A DNA stretch of 64,000 bases from Mucilaginibacter ginsenosidivorans. GTDB lineage: Bacteria > Bacteroidota > Bacteroidia > Sphingobacteriales > Sphingobacteriaceae. Location of the stretch: NCBI RefSeq assembly GCF_007971025.1, contig NZ_CP042436.1, positions 3,968,001 through 4,032,000 of the forward strand, in the 5' to 3' direction. Shown here in pieces: positions 1 to 8,220 of this stretch. The notes under the pieces were generated by a model. That model was not told the DNA's origin. It was given only the letters and a program-made list of their open reading frames with translations, and ran no database searches. A program made the translations under genes and the position numbers. Numbering within the stretch: position 1 is the first letter of the stretch; every line of letters begins with the position of its first letter.

Positions 1-1
1 C

Positions 2-679
2 CCGACCGCTAAAACCGGCAAACAACCCGAACCAAAAACCGGCGTTCATAACTCCGGCTGGCTGCAGGACCCGGGCAACAGGCTTAATGATAAAGGAGAA
101 ATCGCCATGCTCCAAAAATATGTTACCGATGTGCTAACTACCTTTAAACATGATAAGCGCATCCTGTTGTGGGACCTGTATAACGAACCAGGCAACAGCG
201 GTAAAAAGGACAAGTCGCTGGATCTTTTATCAAAGATATATGCATGGAGCCGCGCGGTAAACCCCGACCAACCACTCAGCATGGGGTTGTGGGACTGGAG
301 TTTTGAAAAATTGAATGCTTTCCAACTGACACATTCCGACGTGATCACCTATCATGATTACGAAGAACCTGAGAAGCACGAACGCGTGGTGCAATTATTA
401 AAAGCGAGCGGCAGACCTGTTATTTGTACCGAATATATGGCGCGCCCGCGTGGCAGCACCTTTGCCAATACCATGCCGATGTTGAGAAAAGAGAATGTTG
501 GCGCCATAAATTGGGGGCTTGTAGCTGGTAAAACTAATACCATGTATGCCTGGGATACGCCTATGCCCGGCGGCGAAGAACCCAAGCTGTGGTTTCACGA
601 GGTTTTCCGCAAGGACGGTACCCCTTACAGCCAGGAAGAAGCCGACCTGATAAAAAAACTAAACAATAAGAACCAATAA
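2..679 (+). CDS. Cellulase-family glycoside hydrolase, C-terminal part (5' truncated by window)
   Basis: The reading frame is open from base 2, so the gene begins upstream of the window and only about 225 C-terminal residues are visible. The fragment has the GH5-type (clan A) landmarks: WDLYNEPGNSG, whose Asn-Glu pair is the usual acid/base, and ICTEYMARPRG, whose Glu fits the nucleophile on strand beta-7. A GAINWGL segment follows as the beta-8 strand. These enzymes retain anomeric configuration while cutting beta-glycans in the periplasm or outside the cell. A secreted galactose mutarotase starts 10 bp downstream, so the two are probably co-transcribed for polysaccharide use. The exact GH family and substrate cannot be told from this fragment. 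Confidence 0.8.
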   Translation, partial: PTAKTGKQPEPKTGVHNSGWLQDPGNRLNDKGEIAMLQKYVTDVLTTFKHDKRILLWDLYNEPGNSGKKDKSLDLLSKIYAWSRAVNPDQPLSMGLWDWSFEKLNAFQLTHSDVITYHDYEEPEKHERVVQLLKASGRPVICTEYMARPRGSTFANTMPMLRKENVGAINWGLVAGKTNTMYAWDTPMPGGEEPKLWFHEVFRKDGTPYSQEEADLIKKLNNKNQ

Positions 680-689
680 AAAACTGATT

Positions 690-1862
690 ATGAAAATAAG
701 GATTTTATCTTTGGGCGTTTTAACAGCGGGTATCGCCGCGATCAGCGCCTGCAAGCAACCAGCAGCTAAAACAACCACAAATACCACGATGAAAGATACT
801 ATTACCTACGGCCAGCTACCTCCCGATTCTGCATTTGAAAAAACCATCGACGGAAAACAAACGCACTTGTACACATTAAAGAATAAAAATGGGATGACCG
901 CCACCATTACTAATTTTGGGGGTCGCCTGGTGAATTTGCTTGTGCCCGATAGCGCCGGGAAAATGATCGATGTTTCCGTAGGGATGGCAAGCGTGGATGA
1001 TTACATCAAATCGACCGAAAGATACTATGGAGGCACGATAGGCCGCTACGGAAATCGTATCGCAAAGGGTCATTTCACACTGGATGGCAAGCAGTATACT
1101 TTAGCAACAAACAATCCGCCCAACACCTTGCATGGTGGCAAAAAAGGCTACCAGGATGTTGTTTGGGATGCTAAAAAATTGAACGATCAGACACTTGAGC
1201 TTACCTACCTTTCTAAGGATATGGAAGAAGGTTTTCCGGGTAACCTGCATGTAAAAGTTACTTATTCTATAACAGATGATAATGCGTTTAAATGTGAGTA
1301 CGAAGCTACTACGGATAAAGCAACCGTGGTTAATTTAACCAATCACGCGTATTTTAACCTGAATGGCGAAGGCAGCGGAACGATATTGGATCACCTGGTG
1401 CAATTTAAAGCGGCTAATTATACCCCTGTTGACTCGACCCTGATACCAACCGGGAAAATAGAGCCGGTAAAAGGTACCCCGTTTGATTTCGAAACACCCG
1501 TTACTATAGGCGCCCGCATTAACGACGACAATGTGCAGCTAAAAAACGGCAAGGGGTATGACCATAATTTTGTGCTCGATAAGCACGACATGTCCACACC
1601 TGTTGCTATCGTAAAAGGCGACAAAACAGGCATCGTAATGGAAATCTATACCGAAGAGCCCGGCCTGCAATTTTACAGCGGCAACTTTATGCAGGCTAAA
1701 AATATTATGAAATACGGCGAAAAGGACGACTACCGTACCGCTTTTGCGATGGAAACCCAGCATTTCCCCGATTCGCCTAACCAACCGCAGTTCCCTTCAA
1801 CCGTTTTAAAACCCGGTCAAACGTATAAAACAGAGTCTGTTTATAAATTTAAAACAAAATAG
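690..1862 (+). CDS. galM: Galactose mutarotase (aldose 1-epimerase), lipoprotein
   Basis: Interconverts alpha and beta anomers of galactose or glucose. The 390-residue protein starts with a lipoprotein signal ending in ISAC (Cys21), so it is predicted to be membrane-anchored in the cell envelope, unlike cytoplasmic E. coli GalM. The body is a full-length aldose epimerase: GRYGNR (118-123), His148 in TLHGG, the catalytic His219 in NHAYFNL, and the catalytic Glu355 in ETQHFPDSPN. It follows the glycoside hydrolase by 10 bp, which suggests it handles sugars released outside the inner membrane. Bacteroidota often carry such exported mutarotases next to glycosidases. The sugar specificity is not determined. 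Confidence 0.93.
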   Translation: MKIRILSLGVLTAGIAAISACKQPAAKTTTNTTMKDTITYGQLPPDSAFEKTIDGKQTHLYTLKNKNGMTATITNFGGRLVNLLVPDSAGKMIDVSVGMASVDDYIKSTERYYGGTIGRYGNRIAKGHFTLDGKQYTLATNNPPNTLHGGKKGYQDVVWDAKKLNDQTLELTYLSKDMEEGFPGNLHVKVTYSITDDNAFKCEYEATTDKATVVNLTNHAYFNLNGEGSGTILDHLVQFKAANYTPVDSTLIPTGKIEPVKGTPFDFETPVTIGARINDDNVQLKNGKGYDHNFVLDKHDMSTPVAIVKGDKTGIVMEIYTEEPGLQFYSGNFMQAKNIMKYGEKDDYRTAFAMETQHFPDSPNQPQFPSTVLKPGQTYKTESVYKFKTK

Positions 1863-1878
1863 CGCCATCGGTATAAGT

Positions 1879-1912
1879 TTTTAGTTTCCAATACGTTATA
1901 CAGGAACTAAAA
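1879..1912 (+). terminator. Hairpin after galM, possible weak terminator
   Basis: TTTTAGTTTCC pairs with GGAACTAAAA across a 13-nt loop, with one bulged T, 17 bases after the galM stop. It is followed by CCCTTTTC, a poor U tract, so termination would be inefficient. Confidence 0.4.
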
Positions 1913-1923
1913 CCCTTTTCACC

Positions 1924-2403
1924 ATGAAAAGATCGCAGTTCGCTTTTTTATTTGTATGGGTGCCGCTGTTACTATGCAGTTGCACCCATACACTTTATAC
2001 CCATCAGCAGGTTTTGCAGGGCGCCCGCTCGAAGGATGATGTGGTAAAACAGTTCGGTCAGCCTACCGAGATAAATAAAGGTGCCGGTGTTGAGCAGTGG
2101 ACCTACAACATGGAAAACCGCCCCACAAAAAGAGCCAAAAAGAATAAAGTTGCGCAAACCATGCCCGACACACTCGTGAAAGATTCGGTACAGCAAATGA
2201 AGCAAGAGAAATTTACGAAGTATGTAAAGTTCATGTTCGATGACAGTGGCAAAGTCATCGGTTATAAAGCCGAAGGTGTCGACCTGACGGAAAACAAAAA
2301 AGACAACTTTGGGAAAAGCCTGCTAACCATCACAGGCGGCATATTGGTTATATCGGCGGTTGTCGCACTGGAGCTGTATAACGACGGCGCTTTCAGTAAC
2401 TAG
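1924..2403 (+). CDS. Small lipoprotein with BamE/SmpA-like segment
   Basis: A 159-residue protein of unknown function. It has a lipoprotein signal (LCSC, Cys20). Residues about 33-60 (RSKDDVVKQFGQPTE and then EQWTY) resemble the BamE/SmpA/OmlA repeat, in which a helix-turn precedes a G-x-P step and a Trp-Tyr strand. A second hydrophobic stretch lies near residues 133-150. It stands alone between galM and a gene on the other strand whose 3' end overlaps it by 4 bp. The BamE resemblance is by eye only, so envelope location is the firm part and a role in outer-membrane assembly is a guess. Confidence 0.7.
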   Translation: MKRSQFAFLFVWVPLLLCSCTHTLYTHQQVLQGARSKDDVVKQFGQPTEINKGAGVEQWTYNMENRPTKRAKKNKVAQTMPDTLVKDSVQQMKQEKFTKYVKFMFDDSGKVIGYKAEGVDLTENKKDNFGKSLLTITGGILVISAVVALELYNDGAFSN

Positions 2404-2615
2404 CTTTTCACCCACGATAAAGCCCCCGACGGGCATTTATTTACCTGGTTAATTATTGCTTCCGTATCTGCACCATTTACGTTTATCCAAGGCTTTTGAG
2501 CCAGGTTAAATACTGCAGGCAAACCTTTAACGCAGTTGGCAGAGTGGGCGCATAATTGCGGTTGCCATATCACCGTTATCTCGCCGTTATCATATTTCTT
2601 GGTATTGTCTTCCAT
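2400..2615 (-). CDS. Divergent 4Fe-4S mono-cluster ferredoxin-like protein (Fer4_19/DUF1271 type)
   Basis: A 71-residue protein counted from the ATG at 2615, preferred because a longer frame to 2699 adds a Cys/Phe-rich stretch unlike the family. It carries the family pattern LCAHSANC (Cys22, Cys28), a central VF…KPWI segment and the C-terminal KCPSGAL (Cys61). Members are thought to bind one iron-sulfur cluster with these three Cys. It is divergent from a Rieske oxygenase that starts 87 bp away, so the two may share a control region. An electron-transfer role for that oxygenase is plausible but unproven, because no flavin reductase gene is nearby. Confidence 0.85.
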   Translation of the reverse strand: MEDNTKKYDNGEITVIWQPQLCAHSANCVKGLPAVFNLAQKPWINVNGADTEAIINQVNKCPSGALSWVKS

Positions 2616-2702
2616 ATCCTCTAAATTACAGCATTTAAAGCTAAAAGCAGAAGCCCTAAAGCAGAAAGCCCCAACTTTAACGATCCAAACCATAACCATT
2701 GT

Positions 2703-3791
2703 ATGCCTGATTTTTCTGTTGACCCGGATATTGCCAAAGCTAAAACCATTGATGCGGAGTTTTACACCAGCAAGTATGTTTTTGAGCAGTGCAGGGAAAA
2801 AATATTCGCCACTTCATGGCAGTTTATTGGTCACCAGGAATTGGTAAAAGAGCCCGGTGATGTTTACCCTTTTACGCTGTTGTCCGGTTATCTTGATGAA
2901 CCTTTATTGCTTACAAAAGATAAAACTGGTCAATCAAACGTCCTGTCAAATGTTTGCACCCATCGGGGCAATATTGTAGCTGAAAAGGCATGTAAGCTGA
3001 ATAACCTCCGTTGCCGTTATCATGGCCGCTTGTTTGGTCTTGATGGCAAGTTTGTTTCGATGCCTGAATTTAAGGAGGTGGAAAATTTCCCGTCGAAGGA
3101 TGACGACCTGCCCGCCTTACCCCTTTTTAAATGGAGCAACTGGCTTTTCACATCGTTAAATCCCGTTTACCCGCCCGAATTATTTTTCAGGGATATGATA
3201 GAACGCGTTAGCTGGATGCCCCTGCATCAGTTTAGATTTCAGCCTGAATTATCCCGAACATTCAACGTAAAAGGCAACTGGGCACTTTATTGTGAGAATT
3301 ACCTCGAAGGGTTCCACATTCCATTTGTCCACGCGGGGCTGAATGCCGTTATCGATTTTGGCGAATACGCAACAGAATTGTTCTTCCCCTACTCCAGTTT
3401 GCAGCTTGGTCTTGCCCGGAATAACGAGAATTGCTTCGATCTGCCTGCTTCGTCGCCCGATTATGGAAAAAACGTGGCAGCTTATTACTTCTGGGTTTTC
3501 CCGAATATGATGTTCAATTTTTATCCCTGGGGATTGTCGGTTAATGTAGTCGAGCCGGTTTCCGTGGGCGAATGCCGGGTTAGGTTCCTGTCTTACGTTT
3601 GGGATGAAACCAAACTGGAAAAAGGAGCTGGTTCAGGACTGGATAAAGTTGAAATGGAGGACGAAGAGATAGTAGAAAATGTACAACGAGGTGTCAGGTC
3701 GCGGTTTTACCAGCACGGCCGGTATTCGGTAACCCGCGAGCAGGGTACCCATCATTTTCACCGCATTTTAGCCGAGTTCATTAACAAATAA
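2703..3791 (+). CDS. Rieske non-heme iron oxygenase, alpha subunit
   Basis: A 362-residue ring-hydroxylating/demethylating type oxygenase. The Rieske [2Fe-2S] motif is complete: Cys85 and His87 in VCTHRG, then Cys104 and His107 in CRYHG. The catalytic domain shows ENYLEGFHIPFVH with bridging Glu202 and iron ligands His205 and His210; Asp320 in EDEEIVENVQ is the likely third ligand. The layout matches the choline monooxygenase/carnitine oxygenase branch as well as aromatic dioxygenases. No beta subunit or reductase is encoded beside it, which fits the quaternary-amine branch. The stop codon is one base from the start of an amino-acid permease, so the pair is probably co-translated and may act on an imported amine or amino acid. 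The substrate is unknown. Confidence 0.87.
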   Translation: MPDFSVDPDIAKAKTIDAEFYTSKYVFEQCREKIFATSWQFIGHQELVKEPGDVYPFTLLSGYLDEPLLLTKDKTGQSNVLSNVCTHRGNIVAEKACKLNNLRCRYHGRLFGLDGKFVSMPEFKEVENFPSKDDDLPALPLFKWSNWLFTSLNPVYPPELFFRDMIERVSWMPLHQFRFQPELSRTFNVKGNWALYCENYLEGFHIPFVHAGLNAVIDFGEYATELFFPYSSLQLGLARNNENCFDLPASSPDYGKNVAAYYFWVFPNMMFNFYPWGLSVNVVEPVSVGECRVRFLSYVWDETKLEKGAGSGLDKVEMEDEEIVENVQRGVRSRFYQHGRYSVTREQGTHHFHRILAEFINK

Positions 3792-3792
3792 C

Positions 3793-5214
3793 ATGGCGCA
3801 CCTCGAACGCAAGCTTGGCCTGTGGGCAGCAATATCCATTGTGATCGGATCGGTCATTGGGAGCAGCATCTTCATGAAGCCAGCCACCATGGCTGCCCAG
3901 CTAAGCTCGCCTTTAATGCTGCTGGCTGTTTGGGTTGTGGCCGGTATTGTATCACTGTTTGGCGGGATGATCAATGCAGAGGTGGGTTGCGCGATGCCCG
4001 AAACAGGCGGCCAGTACACCTATTTTAAGTACATGTACGGCAATTTTTTTGCCTACCTGTTCGGCTGGTCATCATTCGTGGTGATCGATACCGCCTCTAT
4101 TTCGGCTATCGCTTTCGTATTTGCGCAGTATTCCGAATATTTTATCCAACTGCCGCGCTTCTCAGCGGGTATCGAACACGCGGTACCTGTCGTTATTCCC
4201 TATATTGGCAAATTCTATTTGCTGGAGAACATCGGTGTTAAAGGCGTCGCCATAGCGCTCATCGTTATCTTTTCCTGGATCAATGTACGCAGCGTAAAGG
4301 CCGGCGGCGCGGTACAGGTTTTCTTTTCTATCCTAAAGGTAGCCGCGCTGATGTTCCTGATCGCTTCGATCTTTTTCTCGGGAAATGGACACCTGGGTAA
4401 CCTGACTACTGCTTCTCCAGGCTTCGACCATTCCTACTGGCACCAGTTCACAGCTTTTATCGCCGCAACAACAGGGGCCTTAGCTGCCTATGACGGCTGG
4501 AACAACCTGGGTTTTATCGGGGGCGAGATCAAAGAACCGAAAAAAAACATCCCCCGTGGGCTTATCATTGGTCTGCTGCTTTGCATGTTGCTTTATGTTT
4601 TGACCACCGAGGCCTACCTGTACATGATGCCGGTTGACGAGATGAAAAACTCTAAGCTGGTAGCCTCTGACGCATTATTCAAAATAATGGGCGTTGGCGG
4701 CGGAGGCCTGATAGCGGCCCTGGTGCTGATAAGTACGGCAGGATGTACGAATAGCAACATCCTGCCCTGTTCGCGCGTGATCTATGCCATGTCGCACGAG
4801 AAGAATTTCTTCGCATTTGCAGGCAAGGTCAATCCCAAATACAGTACGCCGTCAAATGCGCTCTGGTTCCAGGCGGCCTGGGGAACAATTTTGGTGCTCA
4901 TCGGCTCGTTCGACATGCTGATGGATATGTTCGTATTCATTACCTGGATATTTTATGGTTTCGCCGCTTACGGTATATTTATCCTTCGCCGTAAAATGCC
5001 GGACAGGCAACCCGGGTACCGGTTGAAGGGCTATCCCTATCTGCCCATTATATTCATCCTGTTCTCGACGTTGTATGTGGTGATAACGCTTTACAACGAC
5101 ATCAGCAACTACATAGCCGGCACATCGCAGATCATTGTATCCGTTTTTGGCTTGATACTGGCTGCCATCGGTGTACCCTTGTATTGGTATTTCAATAAGC
5201 GAAATCTTAGCTAA
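3793..5214 (+). CDS. APC-superfamily amino-acid permease
   Basis: A 473-residue inner-membrane protein with about twelve hydrophobic helices. The N-terminal IGSVIGSSIFMKPA is the helix-1 substrate-binding loop (G-S/A-x-I-G-x-G/S-I-F) of APC transporters, and PETGGQYTY is the conserved helix-3 region. GGEIKEPKKNIPRG is the cytoplasmic loop typical of the LAT-like and basic amino acid subfamilies. It follows the Rieske oxygenase by 1 bp, implying shared translation and a shared substrate pathway. The amino acid or amine carried cannot be told from sequence. Confidence 0.88.
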   Translation: MAHLERKLGLWAAISIVIGSVIGSSIFMKPATMAAQLSSPLMLLAVWVVAGIVSLFGGMINAEVGCAMPETGGQYTYFKYMYGNFFAYLFGWSSFVVIDTASISAIAFVFAQYSEYFIQLPRFSAGIEHAVPVVIPYIGKFYLLENIGVKGVAIALIVIFSWINVRSVKAGGAVQVFFSILKVAALMFLIASIFFSGNGHLGNLTTASPGFDHSYWHQFTAFIAATTGALAAYDGWNNLGFIGGEIKEPKKNIPRGLIIGLLLCMLLYVLTTEAYLYMMPVDEMKNSKLVASDALFKIMGVGGGGLIAALVLISTAGCTNSNILPCSRVIYAMSHEKNFFAFAGKVNPKYSTPSNALWFQAAWGTILVLIGSFDMLMDMFVFITWIFYGFAAYGIFILRRKMPDRQPGYRLKGYPYLPIIFILFSTLYVVITLYNDISNYIAGTSQIIVSVFGLILAAIGVPLYWYFNKRNLS

Positions 5215-5222
5215 ACATTGCT

Positions 5223-5230
5223 TATTTTTG
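5223..5230 (+). promoter_or_regulatory. Candidate -7 box for moaD
   Basis: TATTTTTG fits the Bacteroidota -7 consensus TAnnTTTG and ends 4 bases before the moaD ATG, so the transcript would be nearly leaderless. No clear -33 box was seen. Confidence 0.45.
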
Positions 5231-5234
5231 TACG

Positions 5235-5474
5235 ATGAAAGTGAACGTGCTGGCATTTGGCATAGCTAAAGATATATTTGGAGGGTCATCGATCACTGCC
5301 GAATTGGATGGAAATACAACCGCAGAATTGAAAAAATCGCTCGAAAAAACCTATCCGCGACTAAAGCAACTGGCCTCCTATATGGTAGCTGTGAATAGTG
5401 AATATGCGCAAGATAATAGTATAATTAACGAAACGGACGAAATAGCCGTTATTCCCCCGGTTAGCGGTGGATGA
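5235..5474 (+). CDS. moaD: Molybdopterin synthase small subunit MoaD
   Basis: A 79-residue ubiquitin-fold sulfur carrier ending in PPVSGG. The C-terminal Gly-Gly is adenylated by MoeB and then converted to a thiocarboxylate that donates sulfur to precursor Z. Length and terminus match the family exactly. moaE begins 18 bp downstream, forming a two-gene unit that converges on the larger Moco operon on the other strand. Confidence 0.95.
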   Translation: MKVNVLAFGIAKDIFGGSSITAELDGNTTAELKKSLEKTYPRLKQLASYMVAVNSEYAQDNSIINETDEIAVIPPVSGG

Positions 5475-5492
5475 ACATTCTTATAATCTAAA

Positions 5493-5912
5493 TTGGAAAC
5501 GCAAATAACCATATCAGATAAACCACTAAACATTCAATCCTGTATTGATTGGGTGATGTCGCCGCAATCGGGCGGCATTGATGTATTTATTGGTACAGTG
5601 CGCGATGCAACAAAAGGCAAAAAGGTTGTCAGGCTTGATTTTGAAGCTTACGAACCAATGGCTTTAAAGGAAATGGAAAAGATAGCGGCCCAAGCCTTCG
5701 AGAAATGGCCGGTACAAAAGCTATTGATACACCACCGGGTTGGCACACTTGACGTTGGCGAAATACCTGTTATCATCGCAGTTTCCTGCGCTCACCGTGA
5801 TGCAGCATTCGAAGCCTGCCGCTTTGTGATCGATACACTTAAACAAACCGTACCTATCTGGAAAAAAGAAGCTTTTGAAGATGGCGAAGTTTGGGTAGCG
5901 GCACATCCATGA
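5493..5912 (+). CDS. moaE: Molybdopterin synthase catalytic subunit MoaE
   Basis: A 139-residue protein that, with MoaD, inserts two sulfurs into cyclic pyranopterin monophosphate to make molybdopterin. Family landmarks are visible: GGIDVFIGTVRD near the start, HHRVGTLDVGE in the middle, and VPIWKKEAFEDGEVWV at the end with the active-site Lys of the WKKE segment. The reading frame starts with TTG at 5493; no ATG lies near the family N-terminus, so TTG is the best start. It lies just after moaD and 62 bp from the converging moeB. Confidence 0.95.
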   Translation: METQITISDKPLNIQSCIDWVMSPQSGGIDVFIGTVRDATKGKKVVRLDFEAYEPMALKEMEKIAAQAFEKWPVQKLLIHHRVGTLDVGEIPVIIAVSCAHRDAAFEACRFVIDTLKQTVPIWKKEAFEDGEVWVAAHP

Positions 5913-5974
5913 CACGATTATTGGATTAAATGATTGCCAAGATTCGTACTTCAAATTCTGTCTGACCTATTAAA

Positions 5975-7033
5975 TTATTTGATCGTATCAATCGTCTCCA
6001 ATCCGCCTTCCAGCGAAAAGACGTTAGCATCAGGATACTTTTGTTTGATCACTTTCACTGCCTCCGCACTCCTTTTACCCGTAGCGCAGTATAAAACTGT
6101 GGCGTTGCCCGAATTGAAATAATCTATATTTTCTTCTATCTCCTCCACCGGGATATGTGTACCACCTATGTCAAACAGGTCGCGTTCCTGCAGGGTACGG
6201 ACATCTATCAATTCAAAACGGTTTTCCGCCAACCCTGATTTCAATTCTTCTGCTGTAATAGATGGAACGTCCGCAGTTTGAACCAGGCTTTTTATATCGG
6301 TTTTAGTTGTTGCGCCTATTTTAATAAGACGGCTTTGTAATGTTTGCGCGTCAAACACCAATATCTTCCCCGATAATAATTCGCCGCTCTTAGTGATATA
6401 CTTGATCACCTCGTTAGCCTGTATGCAGCCTATTATCCCGGCCAGGGTTGGAATAACACCACCTTCGGCGCAATTGGGTATTTGCGTCGCGTCAACTTCC
6501 GGGTATAGGTCGCGGTAATTAGGCGAATAGTTACCGTCCAAATTTTTAACATTCCAAACAGCCACCTGTCCCTCGTATTGATAAATTGCCCCGTAGACCA
6601 AAGGTTTACCGAGCATCACCGCTGTATCATTCAATAAATACCTCGTTTCGAAATTATCTGTACCGTCAACCACAATATCGTATTGATTTATGATACCTAA
6701 TACATTATCCGAGGTGATCTTAAGGTCAAGCGAAACAAGTTTTATACCGGGATTTTGCTTTTGCAAACGCGTACAAGCGACAACGGCTTTTTTTAAACCC
6801 GCATCCGCGGGACCATATAGTACCTGCCTGTGCAGATTACTTATAGAAATGGTATCATAATCAGCAACGCCAATGGTCCCCACCCCTGCTGAGACCAAAT
6901 ATTGTAAAGCGGGGCATCCCAGTCCGCCCGCTCCCACAACCAGCACTTTCGCTTGTTGCAGAAGTTTTTGAGCGGCCTCGCCAAAACCGGGTAAGGCTAT
7001 CTGGCAACTGTACCGGGTAAGATCATCGGACAT
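5975..7033 (-). CDS. moeB: MoeB-type adenylyltransferase fused to a rhodanese domain
   Basis: A 352-residue E1-like enzyme that adenylates the MoaD C-terminus. GAGGLGCPALQ (34-44) is the nucleotide site, DGTDNFETRYLLND (123-136) the conserved acceptor region, and NCAEGG places a candidate active Cys at 188. The C-terminal rhodanese domain (about 258-352) has an active-site Cys316 in YCATGKRS, so one chain may supply both adenylation and persulfide sulfur, as in MOCS3. The two Cys pairs that bind zinc in MoeB and MOCS3 appear to be missing: NYSPNYRDLYP stands where the first pair is usual. It overlaps the mobA stop by 1 base and ends the operon. Confidence 0.9.
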   Translation of the reverse strand: MSDDLTRYSCQIALPGFGEAAQKLLQQAKVLVVGAGGLGCPALQYLVSAGVGTIGVADYDTISISNLHRQVLYGPADAGLKKAVVACTRLQKQNPGIKLVSLDLKITSDNVLGIINQYDIVVDGTDNFETRYLLNDTAVMLGKPLVYGAIYQYEGQVAVWNVKNLDGNYSPNYRDLYPEVDATQIPNCAEGGVIPTLAGIIGCIQANEVIKYITKSGELLSGKILVFDAQTLQSRLIKIGATTKTDIKSLVQTADVPSITAEELKSGLAENRFELIDVRTLQERDLFDIGGTHIPVEEIEENIDYFNSGNATVLYCATGKRSAEAVKVIKQKYPDANVFSLEGGLETIDTIK

Positions 7034-8220
7034 CAGGCGTTTGCTATCTTTTGGTGAAGGGTCCGCTTAACTTTTTCTAATTCGTCGGGAGTATTCACAT
7101 TGGTCAGCGCATCCGGATTTTGCGCACCCAGTAACTTTATATCACTATTGATAAGCACCTTCCGCGGGCAGGAATACCCCTGCGACAGGAATGCCAGCAG
7201 CATCGGGTAACTTTTTGGCTCCCATATCGTGATCAACGGTTCGGGAAATTCATCATAAGGGCTTTTAAATGCTGTGGCTATTTTGGAAACGTCGCGCTGA
7301 CTTATCAAATGTTGAATAGTATCCAAATCCAGTAAAGGCAGGTCGCAGGCTATCACCAGCCAGGCGCTATCAGGTTGCGACCGGAATGCCGATAATATGG
7401 CTCCGTAAGGGCCCAGCCCTGTAAAAGTATCAGTCAATACATTATATGCGACAGGTATTTGCTGCCGCTGGTCTTCCCGACAGGAAATGAATACTTCGTT
7501 GCACATTGGCTTCAGTATATCAGCCATATAATAACGCTGTTCCTTACCAAACCAGTTGACTGCGCCTTTATCAAAGCCCATCCGCTCACTTTTACCGCCG
7601 GCCAGCACAAGGCCGTTCAATACCGGCCTGGCTTGTTCAAGCTTCGATCTGAAAAACGATACGATCTTCTCTGTTTCATCCAGCCTGTAAAGCGGTATAT
7701 CCTTGAAATTGGGCAGGGATTCTTGTATAAAGTCGAATACACCCTCAGCATTTTCAGCTAACAAAATCAACCCGACATTGGTTAGTTGTTCCAACCTTTT
7801 TTGAAGCGAGGCACGTTTGTTTTCATAAATGATCACCACCTGTGCCTTAGCCTGCTGGTGATTGCCATTTACCAGTACCAGGTCGGCCTCATTAAATTGC
7901 TGGCGGAAAGGGACCATTTTCAGCGCATCCAAACGATTAAATTGCTGATGGTTCACCATATCGGTGTATTCTAAAAACGCCCCGCTTGCCAGTTTGCCCG
8001 GCGCTAATACCACCTCGTCGTTGTGAGAAGTATCAGCATAAGCACATTTATAGGTTGACGATAATGCGGAAATCACTTTATCCGCTAATGATTTGATATA
8101 AACGCATGGTGCACCTACTATGGCCCATTCGTTCCTGCCGAAATTGCCAATCGCCGGCCGCTTCAGGCCGGCATGTTTCCTATGCCCGCCGGCAGGCAGG
8201 TTATGCTCTTTTGAAGTCAC
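7033..8220 (-). CDS. mobA: MobA-type guanylyltransferase with an N-terminal MobB-like domain
   Basis: A 395-residue two-part protein. Residues about 202-395 are a MobA nucleotidyltransferase with LAGGKSERMGFDK (206-218) and ACDLPLLD, which attaches GMP to molybdopterin. Residues about 30-195 resemble MobB, but the P-loop position reads GAPCVYIKSLADK without the expected GKT, so nucleotide binding there is doubtful. The only in-frame start is GTG at 8220, 20 bp inside moaC. The first 25 codons lie over a GC-rich palindromic repeat and are unlikely to be conserved. The gene sits between moaC and moeB. Confidence 0.85.
   Translation of the reverse strand: MTSKEHNLPAGGHRKHAGLKRPAIGNFGRNEWAIVGAPCVYIKSLADKVISALSSTYKCAYADTSHNDEVVLAPGKLASGAFLEYTDMVNHQQFNRLDALKMVPFRQQFNEADLVLVNGNHQQAKAQVVIIYENKRASLQKRLEQLTNVGLILLAENAEGVFDFIQESLPNFKDIPLYRLDETEKIVSFFRSKLEQARPVLNGLVLAGGKSERMGFDKGAVNWFGKEQRYYMADILKPMCNEVFISCREDQRQQIPVAYNVLTDTFTGLGPYGAILSAFRSQPDSAWLVIACDLPLLDLDTIQHLISQRDVSKIATAFKSPYDEFPEPLITIWEPKSYPMLLAFLSQGYSCPRKVLINSDIKLLGAQNPDALTNVNTPDELEKVKRTLHQKIANA
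8153..8200. repeat. GC-rich palindromes at the moaC/mobA junction
   Basis: GCCGGCC and GGCCGGC form a perfect 7-bp stem (8153-8172), and GCCCGCCGGCAGGCAGG (8184-8200) follows. The second word is of the CCTGCCTGCCGGC type that I recall as a frequent dispersed intergenic repeat in Bacteroidota. Here it is translated as the N-terminus of mobA just after the moaC stop. Confidence 0.5.
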
